Shown: positions 22,064 through 34,805 of the stretch, one piece after another
How positions within the stretch are numbered: position 1 is the first letter of the stretch
Layout: the number at the start of each line of letters is the position of its first letter
NCBI GenBank assembly: GCA_029204225.1
Contig: CM055108.1
Location: forward strand, 22,926,326 to 22,990,325
Source of the DNA: Diphasiastrum complanatum
Taxonomy: Eukaryota; Streptophyta; Lycopodiopsida; Lycopodiales; Lycopodiaceae
Direction: 5' to 3'
Length of the DNA stretch: 64,000 bases
Translations under genes and position numbers: made by a program
The notes under the pieces: model-generated
Database searches by the model: none
Seen by the model: the letters and a program-made list of their open reading frames with translations, nothing else
What the model was told of the DNA's origin: nothing

Positions 22064-22372
22064 AGTTGACAATATGCTATACAAAATGATCGATTCAATC
22101 ACCACAACACACCATTAAGTGCTTCAAGACAAGACAAGACAAAATAGCTTTGTCACAATTGTGTATTCACTACGATCCACAAGTACAAGGAAAAGTTGCT
22201 TAAGACCTCAACATGGGCTCGTAAAAGAATCAGCCCAATAGTTCTAGAGTTAAACACAACGTGTTACCAACAAACTTAGAAAGTAGCTGTAAAACAACTT
22301 ACACGTTGATTATTGCTAATTTAATTGACACTTCAAGCTATCACGATCTTTCGCACCTGATTTTTTCAACAG
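22064..22372. repeat. LTR-like 309-bp segment between two outward primer sites
   Basis: The left edge joins a minus-strand primer site and the right edge a plus-strand one (TGGCATCAGAGC at 22373-22384). The ends are nearly inverted (GTTGACA at left, TTCAACA at right). It can be read as the minus-strand LTR (starting TGTTGAAAAAATC) or as the LTR of the plus-strand element that follows. Confidence 0.55.
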
Positions 22373-23730
22373 TGGCATCAGAGCTTGTGTTGATTGTCAT
22401 AACATTTTCAGTTATTTATTTTTTTACACATGGAGCAGTTGTCTTCTAAAATTTGACTCATCAAACAATTCAATGGCGACGACTTTCATATGTAGAAGTA
22501 TTGCATGCAAATGATATTGTTGGAAAAAGACTTATCGTGTTTGGTCTCAATCTTACCATAACAATATGGATACCTTATAGCCAAATGGAAATCCAAAGAT
22601 GGAAAAGCTCTCACATTGATATCCATGAATCTCAAGGATTCACAAATATCTCATATCAGTAACAATGAAACATCTAAGCAAGCTTGGAAAACTCTCATTA
22701 GTCTGTATGAGATCCAAGATGTTACCGACACTCATCTATTCTTGTGAAAGAAATTCTTTTGTTGCAAGATGTTAGAATCGACCTCCATCAATGACCATGT
22801 TAGTCACGTTAGATCATTAATTAATCAACTTGTTACAATCAAATCACCCATTGCCAACAATGATGTTGTCATGACACTCTTAGGAAGTCTACAAATCCGG
22901 ATTTAGCTATGCATAAGGTCACTTCAACATGCCAAAATCTTCTACAAGTATTGCAAGAAGAAAGGACCAGATATAAAGGATTGCATAATTCTTGAAAACA
23001 AGAACTAACAGGTTCATACTGCAATCACTAATGCTTCTAAAAACAAATCCAACCCAAAGGTATCTATTGCTGAATCAAACAATGATCCAAATTCTAGTTG
23101 CTAGTATTTCGACTCAGATGCAACATAACATATGACATCTCGACGAGATTGGTTCAAGAGTTTTTCTTCGATACATCGTGACAATAACATTCATCTTGGA
23201 GACTCTACATCTTTTAAGATAAAAAACAAAGGAACAATCATCATCAAATTTAATGATGGTTCATCTTGACTTATCAAGAATGTTTTATATGTTCCAACTC
23301 TAAGCAAGAACTTGTTATCTATCAGTCAAATTTTTGATTGAGGTCATACTATCGTATTCGATGCAAATCAATGCTTCATTCGAGATAAGAACTCAAATGT
23401 TCTAGTCAAAGGCTATAGGGATGGTCATCTCTATATCTTAAGTCATGAATGTTACTTACATCTGAAAAAAGACCTTCGTCTACACCTTCATCAGACAAGA
23501 ATATCCTATAGCATCAACGCTTAGGACATCTCCATATGAGATCCATATCTTTTATGTTTTGCAACAATCTTGTTGAAGGGTTAGACATCAACAAGTCATC
23601 ACTGAAACAGACTTTTGAGACTTGTATTCATGGCAAGTAAGCAAGGTCAAGGTTCCCCAAAGGCCAAGCTTATAGAGCTAAAGACATTCTAGATCTGATT
23701 CACTACGATCTTTGTGGCTCGATGCAAGTC
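22373..23730 (+). pseudogene. Copia-4 primer site, gag, protease, start of integrase
   Basis: After a primer site TGGCATCAGAGC, gag begins at an ATG at 22430. Motifs by frame patching: SKQAWKTLISLYEIQD, MLESTSINDHVSHVRSL, a knuckle-like CKYCKKKGPDIKDC, protease DSDAT...HMTSRRDWF, LSKNLLSISQ, then the integrase start RLGHLHMRS and HYDLCGSMQV. Stops and frameshifts are frequent, so it is long dead. The integrase is split at 23730 by a GC-rich insertion and resumes at about 24961. Confidence 0.8.
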
Positions 23731-24955
23731 TGTTGTAAAGCTACCTTTACAAGCTTTACTTCCGGCGCCATCGGCGATAGCAGCGCCCCTGCTGCTCCCG
23801 GCGCCAACGGCGTCGGCGCTCTCCCGGCGCCACTGTGACCAGAATCCAGCCGGCGCCAAGTTCCTATGGCTGAAAATCTTTGATCGGTTCTAGCAGAGTC
23901 CAGAGAGCTTAGATCGATGTGCAATCACCTCGCATGATCTAGGCATGATTAAAGGAAGCCTGGGGATCAGTAAAATCTAGAGAGAGAAAAGGACTTTCTA
24001 GAAAGAGAAAATCCTATAGAGAGAAAAACGTGCTTTACCAGCTTGGGTAGAGTGCTTGGTATGAGGGGGGGTGCCAAATCACACCAATACTATAGGGGCA
24101 TGTGGGTTGCGACTCAGGGTGAGCTCCAACCAAGTCTCAGCCTCCCTTGCTGGAATGTTGTCATGGCTCTCGCCTTGGCATGCTAGCGCCCGGGAGACTA
24201 GGGTCAGTCACACACTTGAAATGTAACCTTCTCAAATTTATCAATAAAGTGGGATTTTTCTCAAACTGACTCTGATTACCTTCTGGGTTTCAGTGTTAGG
24301 TAAAAGCGCCAGTTGTAAGGCCGCTTCCAAATTTTTAAGTTGGCACATAGTTGAGGGTCGTATCCCGGGACGCCAGCGGTATGCCGTCGGGACCATTCGG
24401 TCCGTGGCGCCAGCGGTATGCTGTCGGGACCATTTGGTCCAGGAAATGGTTGTTTCTATATCTGTCGCGGCTTGTGGTTCTGAGTGTTCCTTGCATGAAC
24501 ATGAATGGGTTAAGCTATTGGAAAACGAGCTCTAACCTGTCCGCTGAGTTGGATGGCTTACTTGGGTGGAAGTTACCTGTTTATGGTTGTCCAGTCTGGC
24601 GTGGCGCCAGGTTGGCTTCCAGCGCTCGTGACGAAGCTTTTAGTTGGTTAAGTCTGATGTAAGTCAGACCGCTTGCTTGGAAAGGATGTTACTCGTTTGT
24701 AACGAAGCTTCGAGTTGGTTAAGTTTGATGTATGTCGGGCGGCTTGCTTGGAGGGAAGTCACCCACATCGGGACCCCCGATCTGGCATGGCGCCAGGTTG
24801 GATCTCAATGTTGGTTTTTGGAACTTCAAGTTGGTTAAGTCTGATCGTTGTTGGCGAGTTGGCTGCTTGTATGTCAAGTGGGTTTGGATGGCAAGAGTTG
24901 AAGGCTGGGAAGCTAAGTCGGGGTTCCCGGCTCCCTTTGGGATGCCTGCACTACA
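23731..24955 (+). repeat. GC-rich solo LTR inserted in copia-4 integrase
   Basis: A 1225-bp block starting TGTTGTAAAGC and ending GCACTACA separates two halves of an otherwise continuous integrase (ATGCAAGTC before, CCATCATGAG after). Flanks AAGTC (23726-23730) and AAATC (24956-24960) are an imperfect target-site duplication. The block is much richer in GC than its surroundings and holds several CCGGCGCCA words, a 37-bp tandem pair at 24371-24440 and three GTTGGTTAAGT repeats (24643, 24715, 24831). A CAATAAA signal lies near 24242. It has no coding capacity, so a solo LTR fits best. Orientation is uncertain. Confidence 0.7.
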
Positions 24956-26362
24956 AAATCCCATCATGAGAAGGATTGATGTATTTCATTACATTTATCG
25001 ACAATTTTTCTTGATGAACTATTATCATGCTTATCAAGAACAAATCAGAAGTATGTCTATGTTTTCATCAATTCGAATGACTATTTGAAACCCATATAGA
25101 AAGGAAGATCAAAGCTCTACACACAAATAGAGGGGGAGAGTTTATTTCAAATGCTATGAATAACTTTCTAAGCAAATCTAGGATTGAGAGACAATATTCT
25201 TTGAGCTACACTTCCCAATAGAATGGAGTAGCCAAAAGAAAGAATCAGACTCTTGTTGAGTCAACAAGATCCATGTTAATTACTACTAATCTTCCAAACA
25301 AGTTCTGGGCAAAAGCAATCACAACAGCTTATTACATTTAGAATCATTGCAGTACCAAGGCCATCAACAAAAGAACCTCTGAAGAGGTTTGGCCAGGTAC
25401 AAACCCATCCGTAGATCATCTACAAGTTTTCGGATGCGTGTGCTATGCTCAAATTCCATAAGAACAAGAAATAAATTTGACCAAACCAAAACTAAGGCTA
25501 TATTCCTTGGATATCCATTAGATCATAAGGCCTTTAAGGTCTACAATCTAGAAATTTGTAAGGCACTTATTGGCAGAGATGTAGTCTTCCTAGAAGACAA
25601 ATTTCATGATGTCAAAATGAAAAAACATGAATTTATTTCTGGTTGGAACACCAAACTATTGATTGTTATTACTGAAGACAACTTTTTCAAGTTCCATCCA
25701 CTTCTACACCTTGCCATTCTTTTTCTGAGTTAGATCAAGATAAACAACCGAATGTTCGAAGATCTCCTCAAATGACGCAACCACCAAAGAGATATACTTC
25801 TCAAGATTTTGGGGTTACCGTAATAGCAGAAGAGCCATATATTTTTCATGATGCACTATCAAATGCAGATATGTGAAAAGCAACACTGGATAATAATTAT
25901 AATTCACTAATCAATAACTAGACCTGGACTGTTGTTGAACCACTAGCCAAAAGAAAGGTCATCGATTGCAAGTGGATCTTCAAAAGGAAATACAACTCCA
26001 ATGGCTCGATATCAAAAAATGGAAGACAAGGCTGATAGCCAAAGGCTACTCACAAGTACCAAGAATTGACTATATAGAGACTTTTAGTCCTATAGTCAAA
26101 CTTGCATCTATTTGAACCATGTTGGCAATTACAGCAGCCTAAGACCTCAAAGTATATCAGATGGATGTAAAAACTGCATTTCTGAATGGTATGTAGCAAC
26201 TTGAAGGTTACATTATCAAAGGCCTAGAAAATCGAGTATGTAAGATTTGTAGAGCTCTTTATGGGCTCAAGCAGGCACCTAGAGCCTGGGTTGAACAAAT
26301 CAACAATTATTTTTTTCACTTGAATGTTGTTGACTCAAATGTCTATATCAAACATGATGTTT
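24956..26362 (+). pseudogene. Copia-4 integrase core and N-terminal RT
   Basis: It continues as MYFITFIDNFS, then NGVAKRKNQTLVESTRSML, FGCVCYAQIP and a shifted frame with FLGYPLDHKAFKVYN and GRDVVFLEDKF. RT starts near 25880 with ALDNNYNSLI, KWIFKRKYNSNGS, LIAKGYSQVPRIDY, YQMDVKTAFLNGM and ALYGLKQAPRAW. It ends abruptly after VYIKHDV near 26365, before the YVDD block. Multiple stops show an old copy. Confidence 0.85.
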
Positions 26363-27270
26363 CAAGTTATTAATTTTCACAACTACATACATAGGCGTTT
26401 TGCCATGCGAGGCTGCCACGTGAACTCAAAACTTAGACAAAATATTGCCTCTATTTTTTTTTGCATGGCACATCCATGCCAAAAAGTTTCAAGCAACCCT
26501 ACCAGTCAAAAATTAGTTGACTGTGGGTGCATGAGGAGGGAAAACAATTCTAAATTTTTGGCATGGCTAAGCCATGCGTGGCACAGTCACGCAAAATTTT
26601 TTAAAATCCAAATTTTTTTAAATATCACGGTTTATACATTGATGTGGCACAACCACACGTGGCAGAGCCACAAAAAGTCATTAAATAACAACTTTTTCAT
26701 GTGATATGTAATATGGAGATTTTCCATGTGTGGGACTACCACACGTGGCAAAATTACAGAGAATTCTTTGGAAATTTGCCACACATGGACAAAATTACAA
26801 TTTTTTTCTTTTTGGATTTGCCACGCGTGGCAAACAATTAATCTATGATTTTCAAAATGTCTACTAGAAGTGCTTTCCTTAAGATTAAGCTAATAGCTTG
26901 CTAGGTTAGATGTCAAGTATTTTGATGTCTCTAGTATTGTCATATGTTACGAATGGTTATCATTTTATATTCTAGAAACTTATGAAGTGATTATCAATGT
27001 GTATTGAGACATTCTTACTGGAGATAATTTGTAGTTATCCTTTAGTGATATATTCACAATCTTTTGGTTTTTTTGAAAATTTTAGTAAGCACAGTTGAGT
27101 GAAAATACATTTGTTATTGTTTCAAATTTGTCATTTGACATAGTTAGAGGCATAAAGAGTTTCATGTTCTATGTGAGCTCTTTTCATGATATTAGTAAGA
27201 TGACGATGTGAATATATAATTTGCATGATTGTGCGCATACTTGATTGTGTTGAATTGCATTGTCAACATT
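26363..27270. repeat. Palindrome-rich non-coding segment
   Basis: The block separates two RT regions. It holds short inverted repeats built on GCCACRYGTGGC-like words, including a perfect palindrome TTTGCCACGCGTGGCAAA at 26817-26834, GCATGGCTAAGCCATGC at 26561-26577, and ACCACACGTGGCA near 26652 and 26741. From 26850 to 27270 it is plain AT-rich sequence. It has no coding motif and may be a MITE or satellite fragment. Confidence 0.55.
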
Positions 27271-28859
27271 TTAGACTGAGCAAACAGGCAAAGAAAGAAT
27301 ATCACAACCAATCTACAATGATCTATGGAGAGAAGCAATGGATAGAGAGTATTCCTCTCTGATCAAGAACTAGACATGGTCAGTAGCCAAAGCTCTTGTT
27401 GATAGTAATCTTTTCGATTGCAAATGGGTCTTTAAGATCAAGTACAACGACAATGGAGGTGTTGACCAAAGAAAGGCATGACTAGTAGCACGAGGATTTG
27501 TTCAGATCTCCAACATCGACTACAATGAGACATTCAGTCCAGTAGTCAAGCATTCATCAATCAAAGCTCTCCTATCGTATGCTGCTACAGTCGACCTCAA
27601 AGTACATCAACTTGATGTACGGATAGCTTATTTGAACGAAGTCATCGAAGAAGAAATCTACATGCTACAGGCTGAAGGATATGTTCTCAAAGGTATGAAG
27701 CACCATGTCTATAAGCTCCATAAAGCACTTTACAACTTGAAACAATTAGCTAGAGCTTGGTTTTAGAGGATCAACACATTCCTCATCCAACATGATGAAC
27801 CAAGCACTATCGATTGAAATGTTTATTTCAAGTCAATGCAACATTCTTTCATTATTATCACCTTGTATGTCGATGATATGTTGTTTTTCAGCAACAGTAC
27901 CATTCTGGTGAAGGATGTTAAACAGATGCTGTCTTTCGAATTCGACATGAACGATCTGGGTGAAGTCACTACTATCTGGGCATTCAAATCCATAGAGACA
28001 GAGTGAGATGACTAATTTACATCAATCAACAAAGGTATTTCACAATACCATTATCATATATAAGCTAATCAATTGTAAATTAGCTCACTCGTTGATGGAT
28101 CCAGGCCTGTGATTGTTGAAGGACCAATGTCCTCAGACCAAGAAAGACGAGGAGCAAATGAGAGTATATCCTTATCAATTGATACTTCTCACGTATCAAT
28201 GGCCTGCACAAGACCTGATATCACTTTTGAAGTCAGCTCACTTGGCCAACTCATGGCTAATCTTGGCATCACCCATTGGAAGGCTCTTATAAGAGTCATG
28301 AGATACATTTGAGCTACTACAGACCAGTGCATTTGCTATGAAGAAGTCGACAACGACAATCTTCATTGGCTCAGTGGATATTCTAATGCAAGCTGGGGAG
28401 GAGATGTAGATATTTGTCCACATCTGGATTTATATTCTTCCTCAACGATGATCCTATATCTTAAAATAGTCATAAGAAAACCTCTACTGGGCTTTCCTCG
28501 ACAGAAGTAGAATATATAGTTGTTTCTCAATCTATTAAAGGAACATTTTGGTTGAGAAATTTACTATCAGACATTAGTTTGAATAAGTACACCCCGACAA
28601 TTATCTTCTATGATAAGCAGAGTGCCATTGACTTATCAGCCAACCCTAGATCTCACTCTAGGAGCAAGCACATTGAGATTTGATATCATTATGTCAGGGG
28701 CAAGACTCTCGACAGAGAAGTAAGCTTAACATATTGTCACGCAAGACATAGTTTCAAATATATTTACCAAGGCATTGAGCATTAATGCATGTACACAACA
28801 AATTTTGTGCATTGCTTAGTCTGAAGATCAAGACATTCAAGAATCTAGATTAAGAGGGG
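27271..28859 (+). pseudogene. Copia RT-RNase H ending at LTR B
   Basis: A second, separate RT: LWREAMDREYSSLI, KWVFKIKYNDNGG, LVARGFVQISNIDYNETFSPV, HQLDVRIAYLNE, then LYVDDMLFFS with an intact YVDD. RNase H follows with YSNASWGGD, TEVEYIVVSQS, DKQSAIDLSANPRSHSRSKHIEI. It is broken by at least ten stops. The polypurine tract TTAAGAGGGG stands immediately before LTR B, so this is the 3' end of the LTR B element. Confidence 0.9.
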
Positions 28860-29779
28860 TGTTGGATTTATTTCTACTCTCCTAAATCCCATGTTAATCT
28901 AGTTCCATTCATCGTTGCAACATTACATGCATTGTCACACAGACGTCTATAACTGAAGACATGCAAGAGAATGGCACTCGACTTATCGAGCTTGGCCGAC
29001 ATATCAGTAAGTTCGACATATCAGAGAGTCCGACATATTAGAGACTCCGACATTCGACTCCACCGACATATTGACTTACCCAACTTCTTCGACATATCAG
29101 TTTATCAACTACTCTAACTCATTTGGCCATGTCAGCGATGTTTGAATAGTCGAAGCCTTCTCTCGCTCACTTTCTATACTGTGCAACTAACTTGACAATG
29201 ACAGCAATCGCCACGATCTCCTCTAGACGCCACAATGGCTCCATGCCATCTCTTTGTACACACTCATCTGCACAAATAAAAACTGTATTTAGATAACTAT
29301 TGTAATCTATTCAACAAGATTCAACGAGACAGACATTGTAGATGCTTTCATGCATTGATTCTTTTCTCATATTGATTGTCATTAATAAGCTCATAGCTTT
29401 TACATAGCGGAGTTAGCTTCTTGAGCAAGCGGTTTCACCCGCTATTGTCTTATACTCATATCATTAAACTAACATGTATTTCTATGAACTAATCTGAATC
29501 AATCACTATCTATATTGCATTCAGAGTTCTTGTCAGTATTGTGTGTTTAAGCTGCTACGTCTTCCTGTCTAACATTCTTACTACTTTGTCTTGTTGTCTG
29601 CTCTTCTGCTTCCACAAACTATCACGCAAATCGGCTCTAGCCTTAATCTTGTGTTTGCCTACTGTGATAGTAGTGCACGCACTGAGGAAAATTGGTCGAA
29701 CTCTACCTTCACGTAGTAGTAGGATCGTCCCGATCTGATTGTTCGACCAAATCCGAGTAGTCGGACCGGTCCTCCAGCA
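28860..29779 (+). repeat. LTR B (920 bp), plus orientation
   Basis: Begins TGTTGGATTTATTTC and ends GGTCCTCCAGCA; homologous to LTR A over its whole length. The right flank is CAATT (29780-29784), the same 5 bp that precede LTR A on the minus strand. Small open frames in it are not genes. Confidence 0.9.
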
Positions 29780-30977
<1,198 letters not shown>

Positions 30978-33020
30978 ATGGCCAACATCAATGAGGCAAT
31001 TTTGGGAAATGCAAGCAAACTTGGTGAGGCTTCCAACTACAACATCTGGAAGTTCAAAATGAAGAGCATATTGATGGATAAGGAGTTATGGGAAATTGTT
31101 GCAGGCATAGAATTGAGGCTGAACACCACTCTTGGAGACATGAGGGCTTTTGACAAGAAGGTGCAGAGAGCATTGTCATTGATCAATCTTTTAGTGAAAG
31201 ACCATGTAATCACCCATATTAGTGATTCCATGACAGCTTGGGGGCTTGGGAAGCTCTTAGAGCGCAATTTTAAACTTGCAATCCCTCGAGCAGAGGGTCT
31301 ACAAATGTTTGTGAGCAGCATTTCCTCGAGGGAGAGATTGCCTACCTTTGGAGACTTGCACGAGATCATGTTGTAGGAGGAGCAACGTCGAGAGGTAGTG
31401 AAGTCAAGGCAAACTCCACAGGAGGATCAAGCATTGCTTGCCAAGAACAAGCGAAAAGGTTGGAAAAGGATTCCAAAGAAGACCAAGGATGATGAGGATG
31501 AGGGAGAGTCATCATCAAAGCCAAAAAAGAAGAAAAAGAGCAAAAGTTATTATTGCCATAAACCTGGTTATTGGGCACGCGACTGCTACAAGAAGAGAGC
31601 GGACATAAAGGTGGAAAAAGTGAAACAATAGGGCAATATTGCCAAAGATGGTGGGGAAGATGATGAGACAAGTGTCTTCTCAGCGACATTGGCATTCTAG
31701 TTTGATGATGGTGCTAGGTGGTTTGTATATTCAGGTGCCACGAGACATATGACCGGGAAACGTGATTGGTTCGAGAGCTTCTCACCAATCAATGATGGGG
31801 ACAAGGTCACACAAGCCAATGGGGAGGAATGCCAAATCCAAGGCGTCTGCAATGTACCTGTGCAGTTTCTTGATGGTAAGGTCAAGAATATTCCCAATGT
31901 GCTTTATGTTCCTAGACTCAAAAAGAGTTTGCTTTATGTTGGTGTGATGGAAAATAAACATTTGAAGGTTGAATTTCTCAATGATGGATGTCTAATGAAG
32001 GATATGGACCACAACTACAAAGTGGTGGCAAAAGGATGCCGGGATATAAGTAACTCTGGCCGCTATAAATTGAATGTTGCAAATCTAGGTGAACATGGTT
32101 TAGCCACCTTGATAACAATACAATCTAAGTTTTGGCACAAAAGATTAGGCCACTTGAACTATAGGATCCTGAGATTGATGGTGAAGCTGAAGATGGTGAT
32201 TGGATTACAAACATTACAGGATGATCATCACTTTATAATGGAAAAGCATCATAGGGAGACGTTCAAGAAAGGAGAAGCTACAGGAGCCAAGAAACCACCT
32301 AAACTCATTCACAGTGACTTGTGCGGCCCAATGAAGGCCATGTCGATGGGGGGAGCTTATTATTTTATGACTTTCATAAATGATTACTCTAGAAGGACAT
32401 GGATTTATTTCTTGAAGAAGAAATCTGATGCTTTTGCTCAATTCGAGAAATTCCAACTGGATGCACGAATCAAAGTGCTAAGATTAGATAGATCGGACAA
32501 ACTCAAATCAGATGATTTTGAAGACTTTTGCAAGGAGAAAATCATCAAAAGACAATTCACTCAATCACACATGCCGCATAATAATGGTGTAGCAGAAGGA
32601 AAGAATAGAACCATTATGGAGAGCACACGCTCCATGATGAAGCAGATGGGCTTACCAAATTCTCTTTGATCAGAAGCGTGCAATGTGACAACATTCTTGC
32701 AAAATAGAAGTCCCACACTTGCGGTTCCAAATGTGACTCTCGAATAAGCTCTTACGATAATGAAGCCTAAAGTCAACAAGTTTCAAATCTTTGGGTGTAA
32801 GGCTTATGTACATGTGCCAAAGGAGGAGCAAAGCAAGCTTGATGCCAAAGCGATCAAGTGCATTTTTGTCGGGTATGATGAGAAGACAAACGTGTACAAT
32901 TGTTTTGATCTTGTGATGAACAAGATTCACATTAGTAAGGATGTCATCTTTGATGAGATGCATATGTTTGACAAAGAAGACCATGCGCCTAGTGATGATA
33001 GAATCAGGATAACCCTTCGC
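30978..33020 (+). pseudogene. Copia-5 gag-protease-integrase remnant
   Basis: Gag starts MANINEAILGNASKLGEASNYNIWKF style at 30978. Then come a basic linker, a damaged knuckle (YYCHKPGYWARDC, first Cys and the His lost), and a damaged protease in which the active-site Asp is Tyr (VYSGATRHMTG). Integrase follows with FWHKRLGHLNYR, IHSDLCGPMKAMSMGG, TFINDYSRRTW, HMPHNNGVAEGKNRT and FGCKAYVHVP...CIFVGYDEKTN. In the zinc domain the usual CxxC reads as a histidine-rich HHFIMEKHH stretch. In-frame stops lie at about 31374, 31629, 31698, 32667 and 32745. RT is missing after DVIFDEMHMF. Confidence 0.9.
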
Positions 33021-33800
33021 GTGTATAATGTGTGAATGTATATGTTATCTGAGTGTTTGTCATGTTTCCTAAGTAGAGGACTGATCTTTGAGTTTCCAGT
33101 CACCTATTATCTGAGCAAGAAAAAAAGCACTTCTCCATGCCTACTTCTAATCAAGAGCAAAATTCAAGTGTCTACTAGCCACGGATCTAAGTTTTGCCAT
33201 CTTCACATGGATAGTTATTGTTTTGAGACTAGTCCAGAGGAGACTGTCATACAATACTTTATGACTGGAGAACTGAAGTGTTTATGGTTGGAGACCACGT
33301 ACCTGTGAACCATTATCCATGCTACTGAGTGATAGCAGTTCTGCAACCACACCCGTGAGTGAGATTTCTTCGGTTAAGCATTTGGTGATTCAACATTCTA
33401 ATGATATGTATTTCGCTCCTATGCATCCCAAAATTATGTGAATGAAATCTGTTTGTCAATGTGTATAATGATTTTAGTTTTCTTCTTACGACTACTCTTG
33501 TGCATCTATGATTATTTGTGTATTCTAAAAAAGACTCTTAGTTAATTATCATTCTATATTTATTAACATGAGTCAAGTGGGCAAAAATTAGAGAGAAAAG
33601 AGAGAGAAAAGAAAAAGTGTGCTAGGTATACAAATTTTTGATTTCAAGTTAATTTTGCTTTCGTCTAGAAAAATCGAACTCAATCACGAGTATTGCGATG
33701 TATATTCTGATGGGTATTGTTGTTGTACAAATGATAATTACTGTAAGTTATGTTTAAAGCTTTATCACTGTAAATATGATTTCATCAACATTGCATAAGC
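33021..33800. other. No gene seen; may hold a decayed gypsy LTR
   Basis: AT-rich and without coding motifs. Since a gypsy gag begins at 34114 on the plus strand, its LTR should lie here, but I could not find clear ends. Confidence 0.3.
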
Positions 33801-34113
33801 CAAGTCTCTTGGAATATAGAGAGAAGGTCATCTAAATGACTATACGGGGTGGAATATCCCCTATAGCTTGGAATCAATCCCATATCTTTTTCACATAGGG
33901 TACTTGATGATACTTGTCGGAGACAAGAAATAGATCTGTAAGCAAGAAGCAGAAAAGTAAACAACAGGTCCTCTGGAACAAGGGATCTGTCAACATTTGA
34001 CCAAAAAACACCAAAAATCCTAGAAAATTCAAAAACATCAAAAACCCTAAAAAAAAATCCAAAAACACCAGAAACACATACCCAACCAAAAAAAAAAGAC
34101 ACAACAATACCCA
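33801..34113 (+). other. Leader-like sequence ahead of gypsy gag start
   Basis: A-rich sequence with repeated AAAAACACC/AAAAATCC words just before the ATG at 34114. Probably the untranslated leader of the plus-strand gypsy fragment. Confidence 0.4.
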
Positions 34114-34262
34114 ATGGCCGACAATACAGATCCTGACATCCTAGAAGATTATCAATACGAGATCAGGTCCCCTATAGCTGAACAAATCAGACGTCATAGA
34201 TTCTACCGAATGCGGTCCCAACCCTACGAGCCATCCACAAACCCATTCGAAGGACAAGAACA
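34114..34262 (+). pseudogene. Gypsy-1 gag N-terminus, plus strand (truncated)
   Basis: MADNTDPDILEDYQYEIRSP followed by EPSTNPFEGQEHD resembles the N-terminus of the minus-strand gag at 38979 (MDRPYDPNSMEDYPLEMVSP, EPSKNPFD). It breaks off after about 50 residues where LINE-like sequence begins. It shows the same gypsy family present in both orientations around 34 kb. Confidence 0.65.
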
Positions 34263-34267
34263 TGATA

Positions 34268-34590
34268 GATTGTCACTGCATAAAGGTCTTGGAGGTATTA
34301 AAGATCATAACATTGGTTTTGTTGGTATGCATAGTCAAACCAAATAAGTCTCCAAAAACCTGTGATGTATCCAAAAGCCACTGCAATCCCTCACCAGATG
34401 CAAAAAGCAAGGCCACATCATCAGGATAAAGCAGAATGGAATGAGTATATCACCAAGCGTGCATCCAATACCCCCATCCTGATTGATGGCTCTCTCATGC
34501 TCATCAATATAAATCACCTTCAGAGACCAATGGCTACACCAGAAGAGAAGAGTCATAAAAGATCATTGTATCCTAGTTTGTAGAAAGGGA
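34268..34590 (-). pseudogene. LINE reverse transcriptase fragment
   Basis: Read on the minus strand with one frame change, the translation gives VIYIDEHERAI...GG, then PDDVALLFASGEGLQWLLD, QVFGDLFGLTMHTNKTNVMIF. This is the palm region of non-LTR reverse transcriptases; the usual YADD reads PDD. Only about 300 bp are preserved. It is wedged between gypsy fragments of opposite orientation. Confidence 0.7.
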
Positions 34591-34805
34591 GAAAAACTGT
34601 CAATTTCCCTGTGGAGGTTGCTCGTGGTTGCACATTGTAGCAGATGACGGAATATCGCTTTCACTTTCTTTCGACAAGGACTCATTTCATATTGTCTTTT
34701 TTCATTATGGAGCTGGTGTATTGGACGGTGATGTAGCAGAAGTTTACAAGAAACTTCTCAATTGAGCAGCAGGTATAACTGCTGGTTGCTATGGTGCTCG
34801 TGAAG

